Source of the DNA: Oscillospiraceae bacterium
GTDB taxonomy: Bacteria > Bacillota_A > Clostridia > Oscillospirales > CAG-272
Length of the DNA stretch: 42,326 nucleotides
Assembly: GCA_015064665.1 (NCBI GenBank)
Contig: SVRU01000013.1
Location: forward strand, 1-42,326
Direction of reading: 5' to 3'
The translations under genes were made by a program, and so were the position numbers. Positions within the stretch are counted from its first letter, which is position 1. Each line of letters opens with the position of its first letter. The notes below the pieces were generated by a model. It did not search any database. It was not told the DNA's origin and saw only the letters and a list, made by a program, of their open reading frames with translations. Below are positions 1 to 6,124 of the stretch, piece after piece.

Positions 1-599
1 AATTAACCGTGTTGCCTACGGCACCACTTCGAAAATCAAAGATTTTCTCGCATTTCTTGAAATATAGTCGTTCGCGCTTGCTGGCAAGCCGACAGACGCG
101 AACTTCATATATTATAACGAGCAAGAAAACTTATGCTCTTACTGCTGAAGGCACTACGCCCACTTCTGCAACGTCTACGTATAGCTACGGATATTCAAGC
201 GGAACGTGGGGAGATCTGCTCACAAGCTACAGGGGTCAGGCAATTACTTACGATGCGATAGGTAACCCTTTGTCGTATTACAACGGCTCAAGATATACGT
301 TCACATGGACAGGCAGACAGCTTACAGGTGCGAGCTATGACGGAAACACCTATACCTTTACCTACAATGACGAGGGCATACGCACTAGCAAAACAAAGAA
401 CGGTGTAACAACCACCTATTACCTCAACGGTTCTCAGATTATGGCTGAGGAAACCAACGGCAACGTAACAGTATATCTCTACGACAGCCAAGGCTTGCCT
501 ATAGGTATGCAGTATCACGGAGCAGATTACGCTACTGACGCATGGGATACTTATTGGTTTGAAAAGAACCTACAGGGTGAGCAAACGAAAAACGATTAA
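1..599 (+). pseudogene. Rhs/YD-repeat protein fragment, broken and cut by the left edge
   Basis: This is the upstream part of an Rhs-family polymorphic toxin gene. Seen: tyrosine-rich YD-type repeats from about base 130 (motifs such as TYDAIGNP, TYTFTYNDEGIR, YYLNGSQI, TVYLYDSQGLPIGMQY), ending just before the usual step into the Rhs core. Bases 2-65 read NRVAYGTTS-like Rhs sequence in frame 2 and stop at a TAG. The repeats then resume in frame 3, so the GTG at base 9 is only a formal start. The frame is lost again near base 577, where non-Rhs sequence leads to a TAA at 597-599. Known of the family: Rhs proteins are large secreted shells carrying a C-terminal toxin. Inference: two small insertions have inactivated the gene, unless a recoding or alternative-start mechanism exists. 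The true N-terminus lies outside the window. Confidence 0.75.
25..130. repeat. palindrome-rich insertion 1 in the Rhs gene (approximate bounds)
   Basis: This stretch does not code for Rhs-like sequence and separates Rhs reading in frame 2 from Rhs reading in frame 3. It holds a hairpin (GAAAATC-AAA-GATTTTC near 34-50), the palindrome CTTGC-TG-GCAAG near 78-89, and flanking 7-base arms GTTCGCG and CGCGAAC. The edges are guesses made from where Rhs-like protein sequence stops and resumes. No transposase is present, so if it is mobile it would be a miniature non-autonomous element. Confidence 0.4.
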
Positions 600-703
600 T
601 AATCGTTTTTGTGAAGCGAAGTCCACCGAGTGCGAGTAGGACAAGCCGAGATTTACCGAGGCGAAGTCATACGACACACGAATGGACAGGGGCTTGTCCT
701 GTA
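577..703. repeat. palindrome-rich insertion 2 in the Rhs gene (approximate bounds)
   Basis: Rhs sequence reads up to NLQG (about base 576) and continues as VVAVYTHAG from about base 704 in another frame. The segment between starts with a hairpin (AAAACGATT-AAT-AATCGTTTT) and contains the 10-base inverted repeat AGGACAAGCC / GGCTTGTCCT. The short string ACAGGG occurs at both ends and could be a target duplication, though the boundary is uncertain. It adds a stop codon and shifts the frame. Confidence 0.45.
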
Positions 704-1504
704 GTTGCCGTATATACTCATGCGGGCACGAAGCTTGTATCCTACACATACGATGCATGGGGTAATGTTTATGAAGAATACTATGACAACAGTGAACTTA
801 CAACAGTAGTAAATAACCCATTCAGATATAGAGGTTATTACTATGATGCTGACCTCGGACTCTATTATCTGAATGCGAGATATTACGATGCGAATACAGG
901 TAGATTTATAAGTGCTGACGGATATGTTTCAACCGGGCAAGGCATACTGGGTTATAATATGTATGCGTATTGTAATAACAATCCCGCTATGTATGTGGAT
1001 TATACTGGATTGAGCGCAATAGGAATTTTTTTAGTGGGAATGCTTGCGGGTTCAGTTGTCGGGTTTGTTGGTTCACTTTTTATTCCTACTAAAAGTGAAT
1101 TAAATGATATGGCCGAAGAACATTATTCAAGAAACGAAATAAATAATGTTGATCAAAGCATCGATGAAATATTAGAAACTTATGATAAGCAATCCGAACA
1201 TGCTGATAGGTACCACGAATATACACATGGAAACCAAGGTAACGATGCAAAATATAACGATAAATATTTATCTCCAAACGGAGGACACTATGAAGTTATA
1301 ATTTGTTCGCCACCAGATAAGGCACCATATGTAGTTAATCAATACGTAGATCCAGTTAACATGGGAACATACAACTTTGCCTCAAATGATTTGTGGAAAC
1401 CTATTTACGGAGTATGGCACTTTTGTGCGGATATGGTCCCTTATTATTTATTTGGGAATACTAGGGAGGATGGTGACGGATGGTTAAAATGGGCACTAAA
1501 CTAA
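611..1504 (+). CDS. Rhs repeat-associated core with variable C-terminal toxin-like domain
   Basis: This is the 3' part of the broken Rhs gene. Only sequence from about base 704 is Rhs; the first 30 or so residues are translation of insertion 2, so the ATG at 611 is doubtful. Seen: YDAWGN and RGYYYDADLGLYYLNARYY, then the core end GRFISADGYVSTGQG and NMYAYCNNNP (about residues 70-135), a glycine-rich hydrophobic stretch (about 140-160), then a roughly 135-residue domain unrelated to Rhs. That tail contains GGHYEVI, a VDPVNMGTYNF block and a WHFCADMVPYYLFGN block; I do not recognise its enzyme class. Known: Rhs core boundaries are followed by exchangeable toxin domains. Base composition becomes visibly AT-richer after the core, as expected for a swapped tip. 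The stop overlaps the next gene by 25 bases, a usual toxin-immunity arrangement. Confidence 0.75.
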   Translation: MKRSPPSASRTSRDLPRRSHTTHEWTGACPVVAVYTHAGTKLVSYTYDAWGNVYEEYYDNSELTTVVNNPFRYRGYYYDADLGLYYLNARYYDANTGRFISADGYVSTGQGILGYNMYAYCNNNPAMYVDYTGLSAIGIFLVGMLAGSVVGFVGSLFIPTKSELNDMAEEHYSRNEINNVDQSIDEILETYDKQSEHADRYHEYTHGNQGNDAKYNDKYLSPNGGHYEVIICSPPDKAPYVVNQYVDPVNMGTYNFASNDLWKPIYGVWHFCADMVPYYLFGNTREDGDGWLKWALN

Positions 1505-1821
1505 ATAGTATACATCTCCGCATTTGCTTTCTTGCATGGACTGCCTGGGGAATTGGCGCGATATTAGTCATAATATCAAGTGTTGTATTCAACAATGATA
1601 ACAGCTGCATTTTCAACATTGCGCACATATACAATTCCACCCTTTCTCTTCTGTCTCTTATACCGGCAGAACCAGTTGTTTTTATATTGACTCTTAGAAA
1701 TGAAAGGGAAGACAACGTTCCCATAAAAACAACAGTTAAAACGATACTGTTGTTTAATACAACAATTCTTTTTTGGATAACATATATTAGCACGTTTGTT
1801 TTGCTTATTGGAGGAGTGTAA
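1480..1821 (+). CDS. small membrane protein, candidate immunity protein for the Rhs tip
   Basis: This is a 113-residue protein. A GGAGG at about 1465 sits 10-11 bases before the ATG at 1480; a second ATG at 1489 is possible. Hydrophobic segments are visible at about residues 13-35, 52-70 and 85-112, giving two or three membrane spans with a short charged loop (LRNEREDN) between them. It overlaps the 3' end of the Rhs reading frame in a different frame, so translation is likely coupled. Known: immunity genes lie directly downstream of Rhs toxin tips, and membrane immunity proteins usually protect against toxins acting at the envelope. The immunity role is inferred from position only; I recognise no family. 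Confidence 0.55.
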   Translation: MVKMGTKLNSIHLRICFLAWTAWGIGAILVIISSVVFNNDNSCIFNIAHIYNSTLSLLSLIPAEPVVFILTLRNEREDNVPIKTTVKTILLFNTTILFWITYISTFVLLIGGV

Positions 1822-1871
1822 ATAATATAATTTGGCATTTGAGCTGATTAATTAGAATAAGTAGAGCAACA

Positions 1872-1958
1872 ATGGTATATAAATACCTAAAGCCCGGCTC
1901 AAAATCGAAGCGGGAAGAATTTATTTTAAAAGCCACTGGGAGAAAGGAGGCAAAATGA
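1872..1958 (+). CDS. tiny ORF, 28 residues, lysine/arginine-rich, unrecognised
   Basis: The ATG is at 1872 and the stop is the TGA of an ATGA overlap with the next tiny ORF. The product is strongly basic (KPGSKSKREEF, then ATGRKEAK). No clear ribosome site precedes the ATG, so this may be the tail of a degraded gene rather than a gene. Its coupling to the next ORF and the mobile-element-like setting suggest a remnant of an integrative element; that is a guess. Confidence 0.3.
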   Translation: MVYKYLKPGSKSKREEFILKATGRKEAK

Positions 1959-2023
1959 CAACTTTAAATTATGAAAAGCAAATATTAGTTATAGTTTTGC
2001 CTTCCTTCAAGCTTGAGTTTTAG
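1955..2023 (+). CDS. tiny ORF, 22 residues, with a strong ribosome site
   Basis: AAAGGAGG lies five bases before the ATG at 1955, a near-ideal Shine-Dalgarno. The product is M-T-T-L-N-Y-E-K followed by a hydrophobic stretch (ILVIVLP) and ends KLEF. The start overlaps the previous stop as ATGA. A hairpin about 30 bases downstream makes the layout resemble a leader peptide plus attenuator, but no regulated gene follows immediately. It is not a family I can name. Confidence 0.35.
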   Translation: MTTLNYEKQILVIVLPSFKLEF

Positions 2024-2053
2024 GCTGTTTAAAACAGAAAACGAATAAAAACG

Positions 2054-2100
2054 GGCAGAGGCATTGTGTCAAAAGATACGGTGCCGCTGCCTTGTTTTAT
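2054..2100 (+). terminator. hairpin with imperfect T-run, possible terminator or attenuator
   Basis: The arms GGCAGAGGCA (2054-2063) and TGCCGCTGCC (2082-2091) pair at 9 of 10 positions around an 18-base loop and are followed by TTGTTTTAT. It separates the accessory patch from the control region of the beta-helix array. Confidence 0.45.
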
Positions 2101-2200
2101 GCTCTTTTTAAAGCATTAAAGCGGACACAAAATACTGGTGTTGATTTTGTGTATATTGCATAAAGAAAATGAAATAAAAATGGAAAAGAAGCAATGTTTT

Positions 2201-2218
2201 TTTGAAAACGTATTGCAT
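2201..2218 (+). promoter_or_regulatory. imperfect palindrome around CG, candidate LacI/CcpA-type operator
   Basis: TTTGAAAACGTATTGCAT has a central CG flanked by partly matching half-sites (TTTGAAAA against ATGCAATA). It resembles a catabolite-responsive element with one extra base in the right half. It overlaps the -35 hexamer, where a bound repressor would block transcription. The identical site recurs at 6027-6044. The regulator is not identified. Confidence 0.35.
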
Positions 2219-2241
2219 AATCAAATTAAGTGTGATATTCT
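2213..2241 (+). promoter_or_regulatory. sigma-A type promoter for array genes 1-2
   Basis: TTGCAT (2213-2218), a 17-base spacer, then TATTCT (2236-2241). Each hexamer matches consensus at four of six positions with ideal spacing. Transcription would start near 2249, leaving an untranslated leader of about 65 bases before the ATG at 2315. The spacing and hexamers are kept exactly in copy 2. Confidence 0.6.
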
Positions 2242-2251
2242 AGTCTAAAGC

Positions 2252-2299
2252 CGCGTGCGCGCGTATGTGAACGTGCGCATATGTGCGTATGTGTATATA
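2252..2299. other. alternating purine-pyrimidine tract (Z-DNA-prone) in the leader of gene 1
   Basis: Bases 2252-2269 (18 bases) and 2271-2299 (29 bases) alternate pyrimidine and purine without a break, mostly as GC, GT and AT steps. The tract lies just after the predicted start of transcription and just before the ribosome site AGAAAGGTGAG of gene 1. Confidence 0.6.
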
Positions 2300-2314
2300 G
2301 AAAGGTGAGATATT

Positions 2315-4228
2315 ATGAGTGAAAAGAGCTTTGTAACCTATGAAGAGTTTGGCGCGGTCGGCGACGGTGTAACCGATGATTTTGCCGCGATCTGCCGCGC
2401 GCACGATTACGCAAACGAAAAAGGACTTCCCGTAAAAGTAAACGGCGAGAAGACCTATTATATATGCAACCCCGTGGTCGACGGCGAGATGCGCACGGCG
2501 TATATAAAAACCGACGTTGATTGGGGCACTGCAAAGTTTATAATAGACGATACACCAATAAGTCTTGACGACGAAACGAAGCCTTGGCACGGCCACGTCG
2601 TTTTCACGGCGGTATCGGATCATCCTAAGTTCAGAATAGAGGACGAGGTGACTCTTCGCGAGATTTCGGAAGTTGGTATAACGAAAAAATCAACACGGTT
2701 GGCGCTTAAGCTCGGTTATCCTGCAATGATAATACCGTACAGCTCGGGTCATAAGGTGTTCAAAAGACGCGGATACGGCTCTTGGCAAGGCTCTCCGATG
2801 CACGAAATTATTGTGATAGACGGCGAAGGTAACATAAGTGAGGAAACTCCGATAATGTTCGATTACGTCGGCATCGATTACGTAGACGTAATACGGCTTG
2901 ATATAAAACCGATAACTATTCAGGGCGGCGAGTTTACTACTCTCGCAAACAACAAAAACATATTAAGAAGACGCGAAAACGGCGAAATCTACTATCAAGG
3001 CAGTTATATTGCAAGAGGCATCAGAATAAATCGTTCGTTTACGACGGTCAAGGGACTGAAGCATTATATAAAGGGTGAAATATCTCCGGGCGAGCAGGTT
3101 GACGAAAACGGAAATCTCGTTGCGGTAATGAATCCCGCTTCGGGCTTTTACGGTGCGTTTGAGGCAAACCACGTAACCTTCCTTGACTGTATTATGTCGG
3201 GCAGACGCCGCAGCGAGCTTGCCGGCTCTTACGAGATAAGCGGAAACGCGGTTAACAAGATAGTGTTCAAAAACTGCCGTCAGATAAATTTCTTCGTAAC
3301 TCTTGACGAAAAGCACAGAGTTCATCCCGCAACCGAGGATACCCCCGGCGCTCTTACGAGTATGTCGGGCTATAAAGTAAACGGACACGCTCTTATGCTC
3401 CATTGGGGATGCGGCGGCACTAATTTCTGTAAAAATATGGAGTTTGTTGACTGTGTGCTTTCGCGCTTTGACGCGCACTGCGGACTCTATCACGGAAGAA
3501 TACTCAATTCCACGATAAACGGACTTGAGGTAGTCGGTATGGGTAAGCTTACTCTTGAAAACGTAAGATGGTTTGCAAGGGGCGGTCAGAAGTATTCCCA
3601 TGCTAACAACGCAATATTCTATCTGCGCGATGACTACGCGTCTACTTGGGAGGGCGAGATGGTTCTCAAGAACGTAGATGCATACGCCGTGTCAGACGAG
3701 AATTGCTATGCTTACATATTTACTCATTCCTATTCCAACTGGGACTACGGATACAGAGCCTATTTCCCGAATCTTTACGTAGAAAATCTTCGTTATTTCC
3801 ATCCCGAAACCAAAGAGCCGCTTCCGAGTGGAACCGAGATACGCCTCGTAGGAAACAGTATCGACAGAGAGCCGCTCATAAATGCGGAATATACGGCTAA
3901 CACTCCCTCGATATTCCCCGACGTAGACGAGGACGGCGACGGACTCGTTGACGGAACGAATATTCCTTACGACGACGTGGTCAGCACCCGCGGTGTCGTT
4001 GACCCGACATCGTTTAAAAATCATAACCCCGTCGTACCTCCGAAGTATATCAAGTTTTTTGGAAACGAGGGTGCCGGCTATAAGCTTATCGTTCAGGATA
4101 CCTCGGATTACGAGGGCGGCGGATTTTTCGGCACTACCGAATTTATATCCGAGCGCGGCACGACCGTCGGAACTGTCGAAAATTCCGACCCGAACTTTGA
4201 ATTCCGCAAACCCGAAATTAATAAATAA
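2315..4228 (+). CDS. array gene 1: beta-helix (pectate-lyase-3-like) protein, class B
   Basis: The product is 637 residues and starts at an ATG after AGAAAGGTGAG. Residues 12-23 (FGAVGDGVTDDF) are the N-cap signature of the Pectate_lyase_3 superfamily, which introduces right-handed parallel beta-helices in polysaccharide lyases, GH28-like enzymes and phage tailspikes. A family-specific block with IIPYSSGHKVFKRRGYG lies near residues 140-165. The most conserved segment is WGCGGTNFCKNMEF (from residue 364) with RFDAH at 384-388, then YLRDDYASTWEG and SNWDYGYRAYFPNL. One calcium-loop-like DVDEDGDGLVDG sits near 536-547, and the C-terminal part has PPKYIKF and GGFFGTTEF. There is no signal peptide or membrane span. 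The second residue of the WGIGG motif is changed (WGCGG). Enzymatic activity is not shown; a glycan lyase, a hydrolase or a binding protein are all possible. Confidence 0.8.
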   Translation: MSEKSFVTYEEFGAVGDGVTDDFAAICRAHDYANEKGLPVKVNGEKTYYICNPVVDGEMRTAYIKTDVDWGTAKFIIDDTPISLDDETKPWHGHVVFTAVSDHPKFRIEDEVTLREISEVGITKKSTRLALKLGYPAMIIPYSSGHKVFKRRGYGSWQGSPMHEIIVIDGEGNISEETPIMFDYVGIDYVDVIRLDIKPITIQGGEFTTLANNKNILRRRENGEIYYQGSYIARGIRINRSFTTVKGLKHYIKGEISPGEQVDENGNLVAVMNPASGFYGAFEANHVTFLDCIMSGRRRSELAGSYEISGNAVNKIVFKNCRQINFFVTLDEKHRVHPATEDTPGALTSMSGYKVNGHALMLHWGCGGTNFCKNMEFVDCVLSRFDAHCGLYHGRILNSTINGLEVVGMGKLTLENVRWFARGGQKYSHANNAIFYLRDDYASTWEGEMVLKNVDAYAVSDENCYAYIFTHSYSNWDYGYRAYFPNLYVENLRYFHPETKEPLPSGTEIRLVGNSIDREPLINAEYTANTPSIFPDVDEDGDGLVDGTNIPYDDVVSTRGVVDPTSFKNHNPVVPPKYIKFFGNEGAGYKLIVQDTSDYEGGGFFGTTEFISERGTTVGTVENSDPNFEFRKPEINK

Positions 4229-4267
4229 TAAATGCGTTTGCTTTTGGATAAAGAAAAGAACAGAATC

Positions 4268-5929
4268 ATGATTAACGAAAAGGGATACGTAGCATACGAG
4301 GATTTTGGAGCTGTCGGCGACGGTGTTACCGAGGATTTTGCGGCTATATACGCAGCTCACGAATACGCAAATAAAAATGGGCTTCCCGTTGTGACCGACG
4401 ACAGTAAGACATACTATATCCACGAAACAAGAATTGACGGTGAGGTTAAAGTTGCAAGTATCAAAACCGACGTCAACTGGGGCTCTTCAAAATTCATAAT
4501 TGATGATACTGACATTGGATATTACGACGGCTCAAACAGAGCAAAATATTACATATTCAAGATTGAATCAGATTACGAAAAGGAGAGAGTAGAAGACCCC
4601 GAAATTCTTACACGCCTTGGGGGTATAGGTGAGGGAACGAAGAAAATTGACCTTAAGCTCGGTTATCCTGCACTTATAATTCCATATGACAGCGACTGCC
4701 ACGTTTTCATCAGAGCAGGCATAAACGGTCGGTCCGCAAAGAACGAGGTTCTTTTGATAGATGCCGAGGGCAACGTGGATTCATCCACCCCCTTTATGTT
4801 TGATTACGAGAAGCTCACAGCCCTTGAAATATTTCGTACAGATATAAAGCCAATCACGGTAAAAGGCGGTATTTTTACGACACGGGCCAGCCGTGTCAAT
4901 GCATATGATGCCGAAACCGGTAAAAAAGCGGGTTATTTTGCAAGAGGTATTTATATCAACCGTTCTTATGCAACGCTTGACGGAGTTGAGCATTACGTGG
5001 AGGGTGAGATAACCACCTTTGAGCATCGCGATCTCGGACTTCGCGGTCCTCATTACAGGGGCTTTTACACAGTTGCATACGCGACCGATGTAACCATCAA
5101 AAACTGCGTTTTTACAGGCAGAAGATTTTATCGCCTTTCAGGAACGTATGAGTTTAGCGGTGATCACGTCAACAACATACGCCTTATCGGATGCACGCAG
5201 TCAAATTTTGTAATAAAGGATGAGCAGGGGCGTGACGTATTCAGCATGGCTCAGTCTCCCGTATCCGAAACGGCTTACTGCTGGGGCATCGGAGGCACGG
5301 ACTTCTGCAAGAATATGGAGTATGTAAATTGCAAGCTTTCTCGCTTTGACGCGCATCAGGGTCTTTATAACGGAAAGATAATCAATTCCACCGTAAACTT
5401 TATGGAGCTTACGGGCAAGGGCGAGCTTCTTTTTGAAAACCTTGATTGGAATTCTCCGTATCCCGGCAAAACCTATAATAGTTTCGCATATTTAAGGGGT
5501 GACTACGGCTCGACCTGGGAGGGAACTATAACCTACAAAAACTGCACCATGCACGTTAGCTCGGGCGATGCCTACGTTTTTTACCACAGCTTCACCAACT
5601 GGAATTTTGGATACCGCTGTCATTTTCCAAATCTCGTTATAGACAATCCTACGATAGTCGGACTTGAAGAGGGGGCAGGAATATATCTTCTCCCGCTCGA
5701 CGGAACTTTGAAGAGAGAGCCTAATATTCATCTTTCAAAAACTCTCAACGTGCCTGTCAAAAATTACGACGGAACGGATGACGTAGGAAATATGAATAAC
5801 GATAATCCGATAGTACCTCCCAAATTCCTTAAAATACTTAACAATCGCAGCGGCTGCGAATTTATAATGCCTAAGGCGGACTTCTTTTCCAACACGGAAA
5901 AAGTCGGGTTTGTTGAGGTTGAAGTGTGA
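4268..5929 (+). CDS. array gene 2: beta-helix protein, class A (short, no calcium module)
   Basis: The product is 553 residues from the ATG at 4268. The frame is open from an ATG at 4232, but the paralogues begin a few residues before [YF]V[TA]YE[DE]FGA, so MINEKGYVAYEDF is the better start; the ribosome site is weak for either choice. Seen: FGAVGDGVTEDFAAI at the N-cap, the IIPYDSDCHVF block, WGIGGTDFCKNMEY, RFDAHQGLYNG (R near residue 359), YLRGDYGSTWEG and TNWNFGYRCHFPNL. The C-terminus ends soon after PPKFLKILNN. The DxDGDG module seen in classes B and C is absent, which explains the length. Its closest relative here is array gene 7. It lies 39 bases after gene 1 and is the last gene before a perfect terminator, so genes 1-2 form a two-gene unit. 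No signal peptide. Confidence 0.8.
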   Translation: MINEKGYVAYEDFGAVGDGVTEDFAAIYAAHEYANKNGLPVVTDDSKTYYIHETRIDGEVKVASIKTDVNWGSSKFIIDDTDIGYYDGSNRAKYYIFKIESDYEKERVEDPEILTRLGGIGEGTKKIDLKLGYPALIIPYDSDCHVFIRAGINGRSAKNEVLLIDAEGNVDSSTPFMFDYEKLTALEIFRTDIKPITVKGGIFTTRASRVNAYDAETGKKAGYFARGIYINRSYATLDGVEHYVEGEITTFEHRDLGLRGPHYRGFYTVAYATDVTIKNCVFTGRRFYRLSGTYEFSGDHVNNIRLIGCTQSNFVIKDEQGRDVFSMAQSPVSETAYCWGIGGTDFCKNMEYVNCKLSRFDAHQGLYNGKIINSTVNFMELTGKGELLFENLDWNSPYPGKTYNSFAYLRGDYGSTWEGTITYKNCTMHVSSGDAYVFYHSFTNWNFGYRCHFPNLVIDNPTIVGLEEGAGIYLLPLDGTLKREPNIHLSKTLNVPVKNYDGTDDVGNMNNDNPIVPPKFLKILNNRSGCEFIMPKADFFSNTEKVGFVEVEV

Positions 5930-5941
5930 AACTTTATTTGT

Positions 5942-5974
5942 AAAGGCACTGTTAAAACAGTGCCTTTCTTTTTT
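5942..5974 (+). terminator. rho-independent terminator after array gene 2
   Basis: This is a perfect 10-base-pair stem (AAAGGCACTG / CAGTGCCTTT) with loop TTAAAA, followed by CTTTTTT. It ends the first unit, and its T-run merges directly into the second copy of the duplicated control region. Confidence 0.92.
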
Positions 5975-6089
5975 GTGCATATTGCATAAAGAAAATGAAA
6001 TAAAAATGGAAAAGAAGCAATGTTTTTTTGAAAACGTATTGCATAATCAAATTAAGTGTGTTATTCTAGTCTAAAGCAACGTGCGCGCG
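5971..6089 (+). repeat. duplicated control region, copy 2
   Basis: It is collinear with 2145-2263 at 115 of 119 bases with no gaps. It contains the same TTTGAAAACGTATTGCAT site (6027-6044) and the same promoter. Downstream the leaders diverge: this copy runs into a GC-rich palindrome (GCGAGCGCTCGC near 6089-6100) instead of the long alternating tract of copy 1. Confidence 0.9.
6039..6067 (+). promoter_or_regulatory. sigma-A type promoter for array genes 3-9
   Basis: TTGCAT (6039-6044), a 17-base spacer, then TATTCT (6062-6067). Together with the terminator just upstream it makes genes 3-9 a separate transcription unit controlled like genes 1-2. No other terminator or promoter of similar quality was noticed up to 20460. 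Confidence 0.6.
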
Positions 6090-6124
6090 CGAGCGCTCGC
6101 ACGCAGAAGAAAAGAGGAATGGAC

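Larger units (their letters stand above)
2145..2263 (+). repeat. duplicated control region, copy 1
   Basis: This 119-base segment matches 5971-6089 with no gaps and four differences (at 2152, 2235, 2252 and 2253). It carries the promoter and operator-like site of array genes 1-2. Such identity outside coding sequence, between units whose coding parts have diverged far more, points to selection on the control element or to recent copying. Confidence 0.9.

Noticed and set aside
4232..4267. Upstream start for array gene 2
   Set aside because: The extra 12 residues have no counterpart in any paralogue and no ribosome site precedes them, though the choice is not certain.
6056..6124. Upstream start for array gene 3
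   Set aside because: It would begin inside the promoter -35/-10 region; the ATG at 6125 has a ribosome site and matches gene 1.
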